A stretch of 13,666 bases of DNA from CALEUX01 sp037439945 (lineage in GTDB: Bacteria; Bacteroidota; Bacteroidia; Bacteroidales; Marinilabiliaceae): assembly GCA_037439945.1 (NCBI GenBank), contig JBBIVA010000108.1, positions 1-13,666 on the forward strand, read 5' to 3'. Within the stretch, counting starts at the first letter, position 1, and each line of letters starts with the position of its first letter. The notes beneath the pieces are model-generated. The model was given only the letters and a program-made list of their open reading frames with translations, made no database searches and was not told the DNA's origin. Shown here piece by piece: positions 6,427 through 13,666 of the stretch. The position numbers and the translations under genes are program-made.

Positions 6427-8586
6427 TCAATTTTGATTAATATTTATTGTAAGTAATTGAAGGGGAGATATATCTTTTTTCTCGAGCAAACTAATTAATA
6501 TTGATATGTTTGACGGGCTTTGAATTGCATCATCAAACCCCATGGAAATAAGTCTTTCCTTCCTTTTTTTATCTAATTTTTCAGCAATACCAATTATTTG
6601 CGATCCTTCATCCTTCTTTATCTGGAGCAATAATTCCTGCCAAAAAGGTAGCTGGTCAAAAGCTATTAATGCATACAAAAACTTATTTGATAACATCATG
6701 TGCTTCATTTCCTGGGCATTTTGCGCCCAAAAAACCTGGTAATTAATTGGTTTGGAATTATGTGTTAGGTCATGGTAAATAGATTCAGTTGGAGAAACAA
6801 CAATTATTTTATTTATTACAGTAATTGGGCCGCATGACACCTGTATAAATGGGGAATCAACAGGTTGCAGCATATCAGGTAAAACAAATCGAAATTCCGA
6901 ACCCTTTCCGGGTTCCGATGCCACCCACTGATGCCCGCCAAGAAATTGTATTAACCGTGATGCAATTGATAAACCCAGCCCCATACCACTAAACTCGCGT
7001 GAGTTACCATCGTTTCCCTGCCTGAATTTCTCAAAAATCTGACTGTGCTTTTCCTCGGGTATACCAATTCCGGTATCACGAACAAAAAACTCAAAAAGTT
7101 GAGGCCCCTTATTCTTCACCCCCACTTCAATAACACCATTTTTTGTATATTTAATTGAATTATCCAATAAAACCTCAAGTATTTGCTGCAACCGTGAAAA
7201 ATCTGATGCTATTGAAGAATTAATTAAATTATTAGGTAAATCAAAAAAGAGCCTTACATCCTTACTTAATTTTGGATTTGAATTGCCAAATTCTTTTAGG
7301 TTTGAAAAAAGAACATCAAAATTGCATAATTCAACTTTTAAATTTATTAAACCCGATTCAATTTTTGAAAAATCAATCATACTGTTTATCTGGGCCAACA
7401 ACTCTTTGCCACTTTGGCGTATAAAGGTTATAAAAACTTTTCTCTCATCAACTTCAATCGATGGTTCGGCCAGCAACTCAGCAAAACCCATAATTGAATT
7501 CATTGGCGTCCGTACCTCATGTGAAAGGTTTGCTAAAAAAGATGATTTAAGCCTATCACTCTCATCAGCCTTTATTTTATATTCGTCCAACTGCTTTTTT
7601 GTTTCAATATAATCGGTAAGGTCATGCACAATAAAAAACAATGCAGGGGTCCCGAAAAAATCTGTTTTGTTAACAAAAACCTCTACGGGAACTGATTTCC
7701 CACTTTTTGTGTAGCTTATGCTTTTAAATGAAAACGTTTCATAAATTGCCATTTTCTTTTGCCGTTCAATAATTTCAGTATGATAGTTCATTGGGTATAA
7801 ATCTGTAACCGGCCTTCCAATTAATTCATCTCTTGAGAATTGTTGCAGTTTACAGGCCGAATTATTTGCTTCTAAAATTATTCCGTTATAATCTTCAATA
7901 AAGATGGCCACCGGAGAATTATCAAGAATCTGCCGTACAATATTTTTAGGTTCATCCAATGTATGATTTACAATTTCTGTTTCCGGTACTTTTTCAAATG
8001 TTATCAAGAGTTCCTTTTCGGGAAAAAATGTTGTTGGCAAAAGCTGCCACCGAATTTGATATTTGGTTTTGTTAACAGGACTCAAAAAACTTTGAGATGT
8101 AGAGCCTGATGCCCTCCCCTTTTGTATATTACTAAAATCAAAGGTTAATATTTCAATTAAATAGGAAGGAAGAAATGAAAAGAGTGAACGTTTTGCCAGT
8201 TTGCCTGGTGTTTCTCCAATAACTTTACCAAACGATACGTTTGCATATTTAATTGTACCATTTAACTCGCAAATGCATGTAGGAGTTGGGTGTATTTCTA
8301 AAAATTGTTCAGGCTTTAACGTATTCTGCTTTAGTTTTGGAGTTTTGGTTTCAATATTATTTAAAGTCAGTTTTCGCTTTTGATTTTTGAAATTTAAAAT
8401 CAAAAACAATACCAATACTAAAATAAGCAGTGAAACAACCACAAATAGCGTAACCTGAACCTCACTAAAATAAGTGTAACCATCCGAATCAGTTTTGGCA
8501 AAATAACCTGGTGCGACTTGCTGATAAGTGACATATGTTTTAGACAGAAAAAACATATAAAGGAATATTTTTAAAAAAAATCCCAT
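6427..8586 (-). CDS. Membrane PAS sensor kinase with degenerate receiver
   Basis: A 719-residue orphan sensor histidine kinase. A hydrophobic N-terminus (3-15) and a membrane helix (45-65) leave only about 25 residues outside the membrane. Two PAS domains follow (about 91-200 and 213-325; the second, ILDNSPVAIFIEDYNGIILE, is the clearer), then a short coiled linker. The kinase core is complete: H box SHEVRTP with His356, N box with Asn476 (DNSIKYTKNG), G1 DTGIGI (504-509), F box IFEKFRQG (517-524), G2 GMGLGLSI (534-541). Residues about 588-700 look like a receiver that has lost its acidic pair (IIVVSPTE) and conserved Lys (QSP instead of KP). No response regulator gene is adjacent. Expression comes from the strong promoter at 8658-8689. 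Ligand unknown. Confidence 0.92.
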   Translation of the reverse strand: MGFFLKIFLYMFFLSKTYVTYQQVAPGYFAKTDSDGYTYFSEVQVTLFVVVSLLILVLVLFLILNFKNQKRKLTLNNIETKTPKLKQNTLKPEQFLEIHPTPTCICELNGTIKYANVSFGKVIGETPGKLAKRSLFSFLPSYLIEILTFDFSNIQKGRASGSTSQSFLSPVNKTKYQIRWQLLPTTFFPEKELLITFEKVPETEIVNHTLDEPKNIVRQILDNSPVAIFIEDYNGIILEANNSACKLQQFSRDELIGRPVTDLYPMNYHTEIIERQKKMAIYETFSFKSISYTKSGKSVPVEVFVNKTDFFGTPALFFIVHDLTDYIETKKQLDEYKIKADESDRLKSSFLANLSHEVRTPMNSIMGFAELLAEPSIEVDERKVFITFIRQSGKELLAQINSMIDFSKIESGLINLKVELCNFDVLFSNLKEFGNSNPKLSKDVRLFFDLPNNLINSSIASDFSRLQQILEVLLDNSIKYTKNGVIEVGVKNKGPQLFEFFVRDTGIGIPEEKHSQIFEKFRQGNDGNSREFSGMGLGLSIASRLIQFLGGHQWVASEPGKGSEFRFVLPDMLQPVDSPFIQVSCGPITVINKIIVVSPTESIYHDLTHNSKPINYQVFWAQNAQEMKHMMLSNKFLYALIAFDQLPFWQELLLQIKKDEGSQIIGIAEKLDKKRKERLISMGFDDAIQSPSNISILISLLEKKDISPLQLLTININQN

Positions 8587-8657
8587 TAATTTCTCAAAAT
8601 TGAGTTAATAATACCTGTTAAGGTTTATTTATTTGTTTTTTAAGGTTTTAAGATAAA

Positions 8658-8689
8658 CAAACTTATTTAAATTACGAATATTTGTCAAA
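8658..8689 (-). promoter_or_regulatory. Promoter of the sensor kinase
   Basis: On the minus strand, TTTG (8689 to 8686), a 20-base spacer and TAAGTTTG (8665 to 8658) match both elements and the spacing of the Bacteroidota consensus. This is the best promoter in the window. Transcription would start near 8651, giving a leader of about 65 bases before ATG 8586. Confidence 0.7.
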
Positions 8690-8929
8690 ATAGTTTTATG
8701 TATTGTGTAAATTTTTTAACAAATGCTAACAAATGTAAAAATAGCGGTTTTTTAATTGATTGTAAATCATTGTCAGCAATAATATTACAATTTAATAAAA
8801 AAATATCCTGTCATGAAATGTTGGTGCTTATAAATAAATTGCATTTTAATTTCGTTACATAATTTTTAACCTTAATGCTTCTGAATAGATTACTTATTTT
8901 TTAGAATCTTCATCAATTGATAGATTTTT

Positions 8930-8937
8930 TATCTTTG
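8930..8937 (+). promoter_or_regulatory. -7 promoter box for argS
   Basis: TATCTTTG is an exact TAnnTTTG match, 30 bases ahead of the ATG at 8968, which would give a leader of about 25 bases. The -33 region (about 8903-8911) has no clear TTTG. An upstream TTG at 8917, which opens the longest reading frame, lies before this box and so would be upstream of the transcription start. Confidence 0.55.
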
Positions 8938-8967
8938 CATGTTTTTAGAAATTTAATTGAATTTATA

Positions 8968-10761
8968 ATGGCTATAGAAATTCAGATAAAAGAAATTGCC
9001 ATAGATGCAATCGAAAAATTATATGGACAAAAAGTAAGCCCTGAAATTGTCCAGGTTCAACAAACCAGGAAAGACCAAAAAGGAGATTTCACTCTCGTTG
9101 TATTTCCGTTGTTAAAATTTTCCGGAAAAAAACCTGAAGAAACCGGCAATGAAATAGGTTTATATATATCAAATAACCTGAATTTTATAGGATCATTTGA
9201 AGTTATTAAGGGTTTTCTGAATTTCTCCCTTCTGCACAGTTTTTGGTTAACAAGGTTAAATGAAATAAACTCCGATACTCAATTCGGATTTAAACCCGTA
9301 ACAGATCAATCACCGCAAATGATGATCGAATATTCATCGCCCAATACCAATAAACCTCTTCATTTAGGACATATACGAAATAACCTTTTAGGATTCTCCT
9401 TGTCACGCATTGCAAAGGCTAACGGCTATAAAGTTGTTAAAACAAATATTGTTAACGACAGGGGTATTCATATTTGTAAGTCAATGCTTGCCTGGGAAAA
9501 ATGGGGTAATGGTTTAACACCTCAGACATCAGGGAAAAAAGGTGATCATTTGGTTGGCGAGTTTTATGTGAAATTTGATCAACACTATAAGAATGAAATA
9601 AATACCCTGATAAACTCAGGTTTGTCGAAAGAAGATGCTGAAAAAAAATCGAGCCTGATGGCCCAAGCCCGGGAAATGTTATTAAAGTGGGAAGCCGGTG
9701 ACAAAAAAGTTGTTCAATTGTGGGAGATGATGAACAGTTGGGTTTATGAAGGCTTTGCAGAAACTTATAAAGCCCTTGGGGTTGATTTTGATAAGATTTA
9801 TTATGAATCACAAACCTATTCTACCGGCCGTGAAATGGTTTTAGAAGGGTTAAAAAATAACCTGTTTTTAAGAAAAAGTGACGGTAGCGTTTGGGTTGAC
9901 CTAACAGACAAAGGCCTTGACGAAAAATTGCTATTGCGGAGCGATGGTACATCGGTATATATAACACAGGATATTGGTACCGCTAAATTAAGATTCGATG
10001 ATTTTGCCATTGACAAAATGATATATGTTGTTGGCAATGAACAGGATTATCATTTCAAAGTTTTATCGTGGGTTCTGGACAGGCTTGGGTTTAAGTGGGG
10101 TAAAGATTTGTTTCATTTCAGCTATGGAATGGTTGAACTTCCCGAAGGAAAAATGAAATCAAGAGAAGGCACTGTTGTTGATGCAGATGACCTCATAAGT
10201 GAAATGATCATTACGGCAAGGGAGATGTCTGGTGAGTTGGGAAAACTTGATGGTTATTCAACTGAAGAGGCTGAACAGGTTTTTAAGGTAATAGCTTTGG
10301 GCGCATTAAAGTACTTTATGTTAAAAGTTGACCCAAAAAAAAACATGACTTTCAATCCTAAAGAATCGATTGATTTTAATGGTAATACAGGTCCTTTTAT
10401 TCAATATACCTATGCCCGTATTCAATCTGTTTTTCGCAAGGCTGCATTAAAAGAGATTATTTGGAATGGAACGGCCCCTGTAAACGTTGGTTTAAATGAT
10501 AAAGAGAAGAATTTACTACTATCGGTTTCAAATTTAGGCAATGTAATTGGTGAAGCAGGAAATTCCTACAGCCCTGCATTAATTGCAAATTATGTATATG
10601 ATTTGGCAAAAGAGTTCAACCAATTTTATCATGAAAGCACTATTTTGTTCGAAGAAAATGAACAGATAAGAAATGTGCGGTTAGCTATTTGCAAAGCGGT
10701 TGGTTCAACAATTAGCAAATCGATGTATCTTTTGGGCATTGATGTTCCTGAACGTATGTAA
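8968..10761 (+). CDS. argS: Arginyl-tRNA synthetase
   Basis: A 597-residue class I aminoacyl-tRNA synthetase that attaches arginine to tRNA-Arg in the cytoplasm. The N-terminal tRNA-binding domain (about 1-105) contains KGDFTLVVFPL. The catalytic core carries SSPNTNKPLHLGHIRNN (HIGH motif as HLGH, residues 132-135) and the KMSKS equivalent as KMKSREGTVVDADDL (KMKSR at 395-399). It ends in the family's typical anticodon-domain tail, LLGIDVPERM. Length is normal. The reading frame is open from a TTG at 8917, but that start is upstream of the -7 box at 8930-8937, and the extra 17 residues do not look like ArgS; the protein from ATG 8968 (MAIEIQIKEIAIDAIEKLYG) does. It has its own promoter and a hairpin terminator downstream. 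Confidence 0.97.
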   Translation: MAIEIQIKEIAIDAIEKLYGQKVSPEIVQVQQTRKDQKGDFTLVVFPLLKFSGKKPEETGNEIGLYISNNLNFIGSFEVIKGFLNFSLLHSFWLTRLNEINSDTQFGFKPVTDQSPQMMIEYSSPNTNKPLHLGHIRNNLLGFSLSRIAKANGYKVVKTNIVNDRGIHICKSMLAWEKWGNGLTPQTSGKKGDHLVGEFYVKFDQHYKNEINTLINSGLSKEDAEKKSSLMAQAREMLLKWEAGDKKVVQLWEMMNSWVYEGFAETYKALGVDFDKIYYESQTYSTGREMVLEGLKNNLFLRKSDGSVWVDLTDKGLDEKLLLRSDGTSVYITQDIGTAKLRFDDFAIDKMIYVVGNEQDYHFKVLSWVLDRLGFKWGKDLFHFSYGMVELPEGKMKSREGTVVDADDLISEMIITAREMSGELGKLDGYSTEEAEQVFKVIALGALKYFMLKVDPKKNMTFNPKESIDFNGNTGPFIQYTYARIQSVFRKAALKEIIWNGTAPVNVGLNDKEKNLLLSVSNLGNVIGEAGNSYSPALIANYVYDLAKEFNQFYHESTILFEENEQIRNVRLAICKAVGSTISKSMYLLGIDVPERM

Positions 10762-10829
10762 ATTAATATTGGTTTATTAAATACACGGGTCTAACATCAA
10801 ATACATTTCCTTGTAAATCAGGGAACAAA

Positions 10830-10864
10830 AAAAGTGTGTATGATTTTTTATGATACACACTTTT
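10830..10864. terminator. Bidirectional terminator between argS and the 165-residue gene
   Basis: AAAAGTGTGTAT (10830-10841) and ATACACACTTTT (10853-10864) form a perfect 12-bp stem with an 11-base loop. The A-run on the left and T-run on the right give a U-tract when read from either side. It lies 68 bases after the argS stop and 19 bases beyond the stop of the convergent leftward gene, so it can serve both. Confidence 0.85.
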
Positions 10865-10883
10865 AAAATATGAAAACAAAAAC

Positions 10884-11381
10884 CTATAACCATTTATAAT
10901 TAGCAGTTAATACTGCAGCCAGCAATTTGTCGGCAACAACCCTGTCAATTGATTTAAGTAGTTCAGTAAGTTTTTCTTCCTTAACATATTGGGTTGTGTC
11001 CTCCGATAAAATCAGTTTGATTTTGGAAATAATCTTTTCGGGCAGGAATTTAGAAATAATTGAGTCCAAAGATAATTCTTCAATGGTAACATTATTGTAT
11101 TTACTTCCTTTAACATCAATTATGCAAATATCAATTAAATCTGAACAACTGGTTTTAATTGAATCATTGCTGCCTGAATTATCTCTTAACGACCAACTGT
11201 TATATTCATATTCCAAATCATTTAATTGCTTGTAATAATGGTTTTTTTCACCAAAAATGTTTTTCAAAACCAATAAAGTTCCCTTCTTCCATGCTGCCCA
11301 GTCAAATGTTTTATGCTCGAGCTTTTTACGCCTTTCCTCAAGCATAAGAACCATTTCATGATTAACCATTTTATTTTTCAT
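10884..11381 (-). CDS. Unrecognised 165-residue protein
   Basis: I do not recognise this family. The protein is soluble, with no signal peptide, and probably mostly helical at both ends. The N-terminal part (about 11-66) contains VLMLEERRKKLEH, FDWAAWKKGTLLVLKNIFGE and a tryptophan in NSWSLRD; the pattern FxWxxWxxxTLxVLxxIFG looks like a distinct domain. A middle segment (82-90, LIDICIIDV) looks like a beta strand, and the C-terminus (about 105-160) is helical and Lys-rich. The frame opens at a TTG at 11405 that is the end of a TATGTTTG -7 box, so I start it at ATG 11381; ATG 11369 is also possible. It lies downstream of rocD on the same strand but with its own promoter candidate. Nothing in the context reveals its role. 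Confidence 0.75.
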   Translation of the reverse strand: MKNKMVNHEMVLMLEERRKKLEHKTFDWAAWKKGTLLVLKNIFGEKNHYYKQLNDLEYEYNSWSLRDNSGSNDSIKTSCSDLIDICIIDVKGSKYNNVTIEELSLDSIISKFLPEKIISKIKLILSEDTTQYVKEEKLTELLKSIDRVVADKLLAAVLTANYKWL

Positions 11382-11402
11382 AACAAGCCTAATTATATAA
11401 AT

Positions 11403-11410
11403 CAAACATA
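11403..11410 (-). promoter_or_regulatory. -7 promoter box for the 165-residue gene
   Basis: On the minus strand 11410 to 11403 reads TATGTTTG, an exact TAnnTTTG match. TTTG at 11429 to 11426 lies upstream but with a 15-base spacer, shorter than the usual 19-21. With initiation near 11397 the leader to ATG 11381 would be about 16 bases. The box overlaps the TTG that would otherwise be the first in-frame start. Confidence 0.45.
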
Positions 11411-11499
11411 ATGAAATAAAATTGTCAAATCTGATTTAACTAAAAAGCATTTAACCTTAAACAAATTAATATAAAATAAAAACTTTTGAAAAACAATAA

Positions 11500-12720
11500 T
11501 CAATTAAATGACAATAGAGCTTTTTTAATTATCTCAATTGCTTCTGTCATTTGATGTTCGCTAATAATTAAAGGGGGGGTAAACCTTATAATATCTCCAT
11601 GGGTTGGTTTGGCAATTAAACCCAATTCTTTCATTGCAAGACAAACATCCCATGCATTTTTATTATTTTTGGGCTTAATGGTAACAGCGTTCAGCAAGCC
11701 TTTTCCACGCACTTCAACAACCATTTCAGATTTTAATGATCGTAATTTCTCTCTGAATAACCTGCCCATTTTTTCAGCGTTTTCGGCAAGTTTTTCATCT
11801 TTGATAACCTGAAGTGCTTCCATGGCAACAACAGCAGCAATTGGGTTACCCCCAAAAGTTGATCCATGCTCACCCGGCTTGAGGGTTAACATTACCTTGT
11901 CATCAGCTAAAACACATGATATAGGGTACATACCTCCTGAAAGGGCTTTTCCAAGTATCAAAACATCAGGACGCACATTTTCATGGTCAACCGCCAGCAA
12001 TCTTCCGGTACGGGCTAATCCTGTCTGAATTTCATCGGCAATAAATAAAACATTAAACTGGTCACATAATTCCCTGGCAGCTTTCAAAAATCCGTCTGAG
12101 GGAACAAAAACCCCTGCCTCTGCCTGAATTGGTTCGGTTAAAAAAGCTGCAACATTTGGATCAGATAAGGCTTCTTCCAGGGCTACAACATCGTTAAATG
12201 GAATGTTAACAAAACCACCCGTAAAGGGCCCAAAATCATTGTAAGCATCAGGGTCGCTCGACATTGATACAATTGATATGGTACGGCCGTGAAAGTTTCC
12301 GTTACAAACTACAATTTTTGCCTGATTCCGTGCTATTCCCTTGACTTTATAAGCCCATTTCCTGGCTAACTTTAAAGCGGTTTCAACACCTTCGGCGCCA
12401 GTATTCATTGGCAACATACGGTCATATCCAAAATATTTGGCCATGTACTCCTCCCAGTTGCCAAGTTTATCGTTATAAAAGGCGCGTGATGTCAATGCAA
12501 GTTTTGATGCCTGGCCGGTTAAAGCTTTAACCAACCGTGGATGGCAGTGTCCCTGGTTTACTGCTGAATAGGCCGACAGGAAATCGAAATACTGGTTTCC
12601 ATCAACATCCCAAACAAAAATTCCTTTTCCTTTTTCCAAAACAACCGGTAGTGGATGGTAGTTGTGTGCACCAAATTTATCTTCCTTTTCAATATAGGTT
12701 GCTGTTTTTTTTGTTACCAT
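11500..12720 (-). CDS. rocD: Ornithine aminotransferase (ornithine-oxo-acid)
   Basis: A 406-residue class III PLP aminotransferase that converts ornithine and 2-oxoglutarate to glutamate-5-semialdehyde and glutamate, linking arginine breakdown to proline and glutamate. The PLP lysine is Lys258 in DVLILGKALSGGMYP. Asp229 in FIADEIQTGLARTGR would contact the PLP ring nitrogen. The phosphate-cup sequence NTGAEGVETALKLARKW is at 106-122, and GNFHGRTISIVSMSSDPDAY (141-160) is characteristic of ornithine rather than acetylornithine aminotransferases, as is the N-terminal GAHNYHPLPVVLEKGKGIFV. Length is normal. ATG 12720 is a good start, about 25 bases from a TAAATTTG -7 box. The neighbouring argS is convergent and not in the same operon, so the arginine link is only nominal. 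Confidence 0.94.
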   Translation of the reverse strand: MVTKKTATYIEKEDKFGAHNYHPLPVVLEKGKGIFVWDVDGNQYFDFLSAYSAVNQGHCHPRLVKALTGQASKLALTSRAFYNDKLGNWEEYMAKYFGYDRMLPMNTGAEGVETALKLARKWAYKVKGIARNQAKIVVCNGNFHGRTISIVSMSSDPDAYNDFGPFTGGFVNIPFNDVVALEEALSDPNVAAFLTEPIQAEAGVFVPSDGFLKAARELCDQFNVLFIADEIQTGLARTGRLLAVDHENVRPDVLILGKALSGGMYPISCVLADDKVMLTLKPGEHGSTFGGNPIAAVVAMEALQVIKDEKLAENAEKMGRLFREKLRSLKSEMVVEVRGKGLLNAVTIKPKNNKNAWDVCLAMKELGLIAKPTHGDIIRFTPPLIISEHQMTEAIEIIKKALLSFN

Positions 12721-12745
12721 AGTAAACTTTTTTTACTGTTTCAAA

Positions 12746-12753
12746 CAAATTTA
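12746..12753 (-). promoter_or_regulatory. -7 promoter box for rocD
   Basis: On the minus strand 12753 to 12746 reads TAAATTTG, an exact TAnnTTTG match. It lies 25 bases before the rocD ATG, giving a leader of about 20 bases. No good TTTG lies at the -33 distance; the nearest TTG (12768 to 12766) is only 12 bases away from the box. Confidence 0.5.
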
Positions 12754-12921
12754 ACCAATAGATTGCAAGTAGCGTAATTTTGCCGAATGAGTTTTATCAT
12801 TATAAAGGCTAATACCGAATTTGAATATTTGCTTAAATAAACAATAAAGAATTGGCATTAATAAACCGGTTGAGAGTTTGGAGCTGTATCAAATATTATC
12901 GGTTACCAATGTTGAAGCGAT

Positions 12922-13013
12922 CTGAACCGGGTTATAATCTATTAAAAACCCTTTGGTATGTTATCTATTACTGAACCAGGTTTTTTATATTTTATTATTT
13001 GAACCTGATTCAG
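12922..13013. repeat. Three related 12-mers, two forming a hairpin
   Basis: CTGAACCGGGTT (12922-12933) and CTGAACCAGGTT (12971-12982) are direct repeats differing at one base. AACCTGATTCAG (13002-13013) is the inverted form of the second copy with one difference, which becomes a G-U or A-C pair depending on the strand. The second and third copies form a 12-bp stem around a 19-base AT-rich loop. There is no adjacent gene end on this side, so a terminator role is unproven; repeated operator sites or a repeat remnant are alternatives. Confidence 0.45.
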
Positions 13014-13220
13014 GTAATTCAATAAAAATATACACGTTATTATTGATGGATTTCTGTAAGGGTAGCTGTGGGGAACGTTTATATTATTCATTTCACATTT
13101 CCTTTAATTTAAACTTTAAGGTATTTTTCTGAATTAGCTAAGACCTAAACTGATATTTGTGGATTAAAACTAAAATGGAATCACAGATAAAAAAAATTTA
13201 ACCCACTAAAACTGTCAGAA

Positions 13221-13303
13221 ATGAAAACAGAAGTAAAAATTATTAAAACCAAATTAGGATTATTAAGTTTAGCGAACGATTAGGAAATGCTTCCTAATCC
13301 TAA
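13221..13303 (+). pseudogene. Frameshifted remnant of an IS481-type transposase N-terminus
   Basis: From ATG 13221 the frame reads MKTEVKIIKTKLGLLSLAND and stops at TAG 13281. A one-base shift continues with RLGNAS (13277-13294) before another stop. Joined, KxKLGLLxLAxxLGNxS closely resembles the first 25-30 residues of IS481-family transposases as I remember them (KLGLLxLAxxLGNVSxACxxMG), so this looks like a decayed insertion-sequence start. No DDE catalytic domain, second terminal repeat or target duplication is visible, and the following DNA does not continue the family. A 9-bp hairpin (GATTAGGAA 13278-13286, TTCCTAATC 13291-13299) sits exactly on the break. Confidence 0.4.
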
Positions 13304-13666
13304 AAAAGATGAATCTTTACATTTTACAGGTGAAGCGGAAACCCTTTATCGACAAGTAACGGGGATAGGTTGACAGCCATGCCATCCACTACGCCAAGTC
13401 ACAATCCGTTATCAAAAAGCCAAAAAAATCTCCGATGACAACTTCCAGCTTAACTAAAAAAGACAAAAAAAAATATGCCAGCGCACAAAAGCAGATTATG
13501 GGAGCTCATCCCTGCAACCGGCCCATCGCTTACATGCATGGCTTTTCCTGTCACTGCACGCTACGTTGACAGGTTATTGGTACATTGATTTATAAATTTT
13601 TAGGTAGATTGTATATTAACGTGAGTTCGATGTAATAATTTTGTTATAAAATTTAAAGCATAGAGT
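13304..13666. other. Right-edge stretch with G+C-richer segment, no intact gene
   Basis: From about 13325 to 13570 the DNA is visibly richer in G and C than the rest of the window and then returns to AT-rich sequence. No frame is convincing. The longest plus frames are one with stops at 13371 and 13447 (containing FTGEAETLYRQVTGIG) and a 44-codon frame from ATG 13435 to TGA 13569 with several Cys and His. GTTGACAG occurs at about 13369 and 13565. Together with the transposase-like remnant just upstream this may be decayed mobile DNA, but no element boundary can be shown and the window ends here. Confidence 0.35.

Larger units (their letters stand above)
8587..8967. other. Divergent promoter region between kinase and argS
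   Basis: This 381-base AT-rich gap carries promoters for both flanking genes (listed separately) and no credible gene. Two features lie between the promoters. A tandem direct repeat TAACAAATG occurs at 8717-8725 and 8727-8735, exactly 10 bases apart, that is, one helical turn. A weak hairpin lies at 8761-8789 (TGTAA with TTACA outside, ATTG with CAAT inside, unequal internal loop). Either could be a regulator site for the kinase promoter; neither is strong evidence by itself. Confidence 0.45.
12721..13220. other. Gene-free stretch upstream of rocD
   Basis: About 500 AT-rich bases without a credible gene on either strand. A 17-codon frame starts at ATG 12787 (MSFIIIKANTEFEYLLK) and ends in TAA; it is too short and unsupported to call. 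The stretch holds the rocD -7 box and a small family of 12-base repeats listed separately. The remainder shows no promoter, RNA or terminator that I can defend. Confidence 0.45.

Noticed and set aside
10884..12720. Possible arginine-metabolism cluster of rocD with argS
   Set aside because: The genes converge on a shared terminator, have separate promoters, and argS is a translation gene. Adjacency alone does not make a pathway unit.
12787..12840. 17-codon leader-type peptide divergent from rocD
   Set aside because: No promoter in its direction, no run of regulatory codons and no downstream attenuator or gene to control.
13435..13569. 44-codon frame rich in Cys and His as a small zinc protein
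   Set aside because: It has no promoter or recognisable family and lies in DNA that already looks decayed. The residues can arise from the local composition.
1..13666. CRISPR arrays, tRNA or rRNA genes, riboswitches
   Set aside because: Looked for regularly spaced repeats, cloverleaf-like segments with GTTCRANNC and conserved aptamer cores on both strands; none was seen by eye.

Overview
The window looks like the chromosome of a member of the Bacteroidota (Bacteroidetes), most likely an environmental Bacteroidales/Marinilabiliales-type lineage. Four things point there. The DNA is strongly AT-rich. Several genes are preceded by the phylum's TAnnTTTG -7 promoter box rather than TATAAT. Start codons lack a recognisable Shine-Dalgarno sequence. 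The protein repertoire fits as well: a lipoprotein S37-type peptidase, a YwqK-like/TonB C-terminal protein, DoxX, a SemiSWEET, and a small helical protein of a type I associate with this phylum. The species cannot be named from the sequence.

Layout from left to right. Bases 1-589 carry no intact gene, only an inverted repeat at the extreme left and short broken reading frames. Bases 590-3257 form a leftward block, transcribed in the order arfB, acidic hypothetical, DoxX, aldo/keto reductase, DUF3820 protein. A 383-base divergent gap (3258-3640) holds a perfect 16-bp inverted repeat. A rightward block follows: SemiSWEET sugar transporter and S37-like lipoprotein peptidase (15 bases apart), a 93-residue helical protein with its own promoter and terminator, and a secreted YwqK-like/TonB_C protein. 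Next come a leftward orphan sensor kinase with a degenerate receiver (6427-8586), rightward argS (8968-10761), and, across a bidirectional hairpin terminator, the leftward pair of ornithine aminotransferase (rocD) and an unrecognised 165-residue protein. Bases 12721-13666 have no intact gene; they contain repeated 12-mers that form a hairpin and a frameshifted remnant resembling the N-terminus of an IS481-type transposase.

Most genes are housekeeping or general metabolism: ribosome rescue, arginyl-tRNA charging, ornithine/proline metabolism, carbonyl reduction, sugar and peptide use. I see no defence system, CRISPR array, tRNA, rRNA or intact mobile element. The parts most worth a second look are the 16-bp inverted repeat upstream of the transporter/peptidase pair, the kinase's inactive-looking receiver, the YwqK-TonB_C architecture, the highly acidic duplicated protein next to arfB, and the decayed flanks. 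For several genes the longest reading frame starts at a TTG that is inside, or close to, a promoter -7 box, so I chose a later ATG and say so in the entry.
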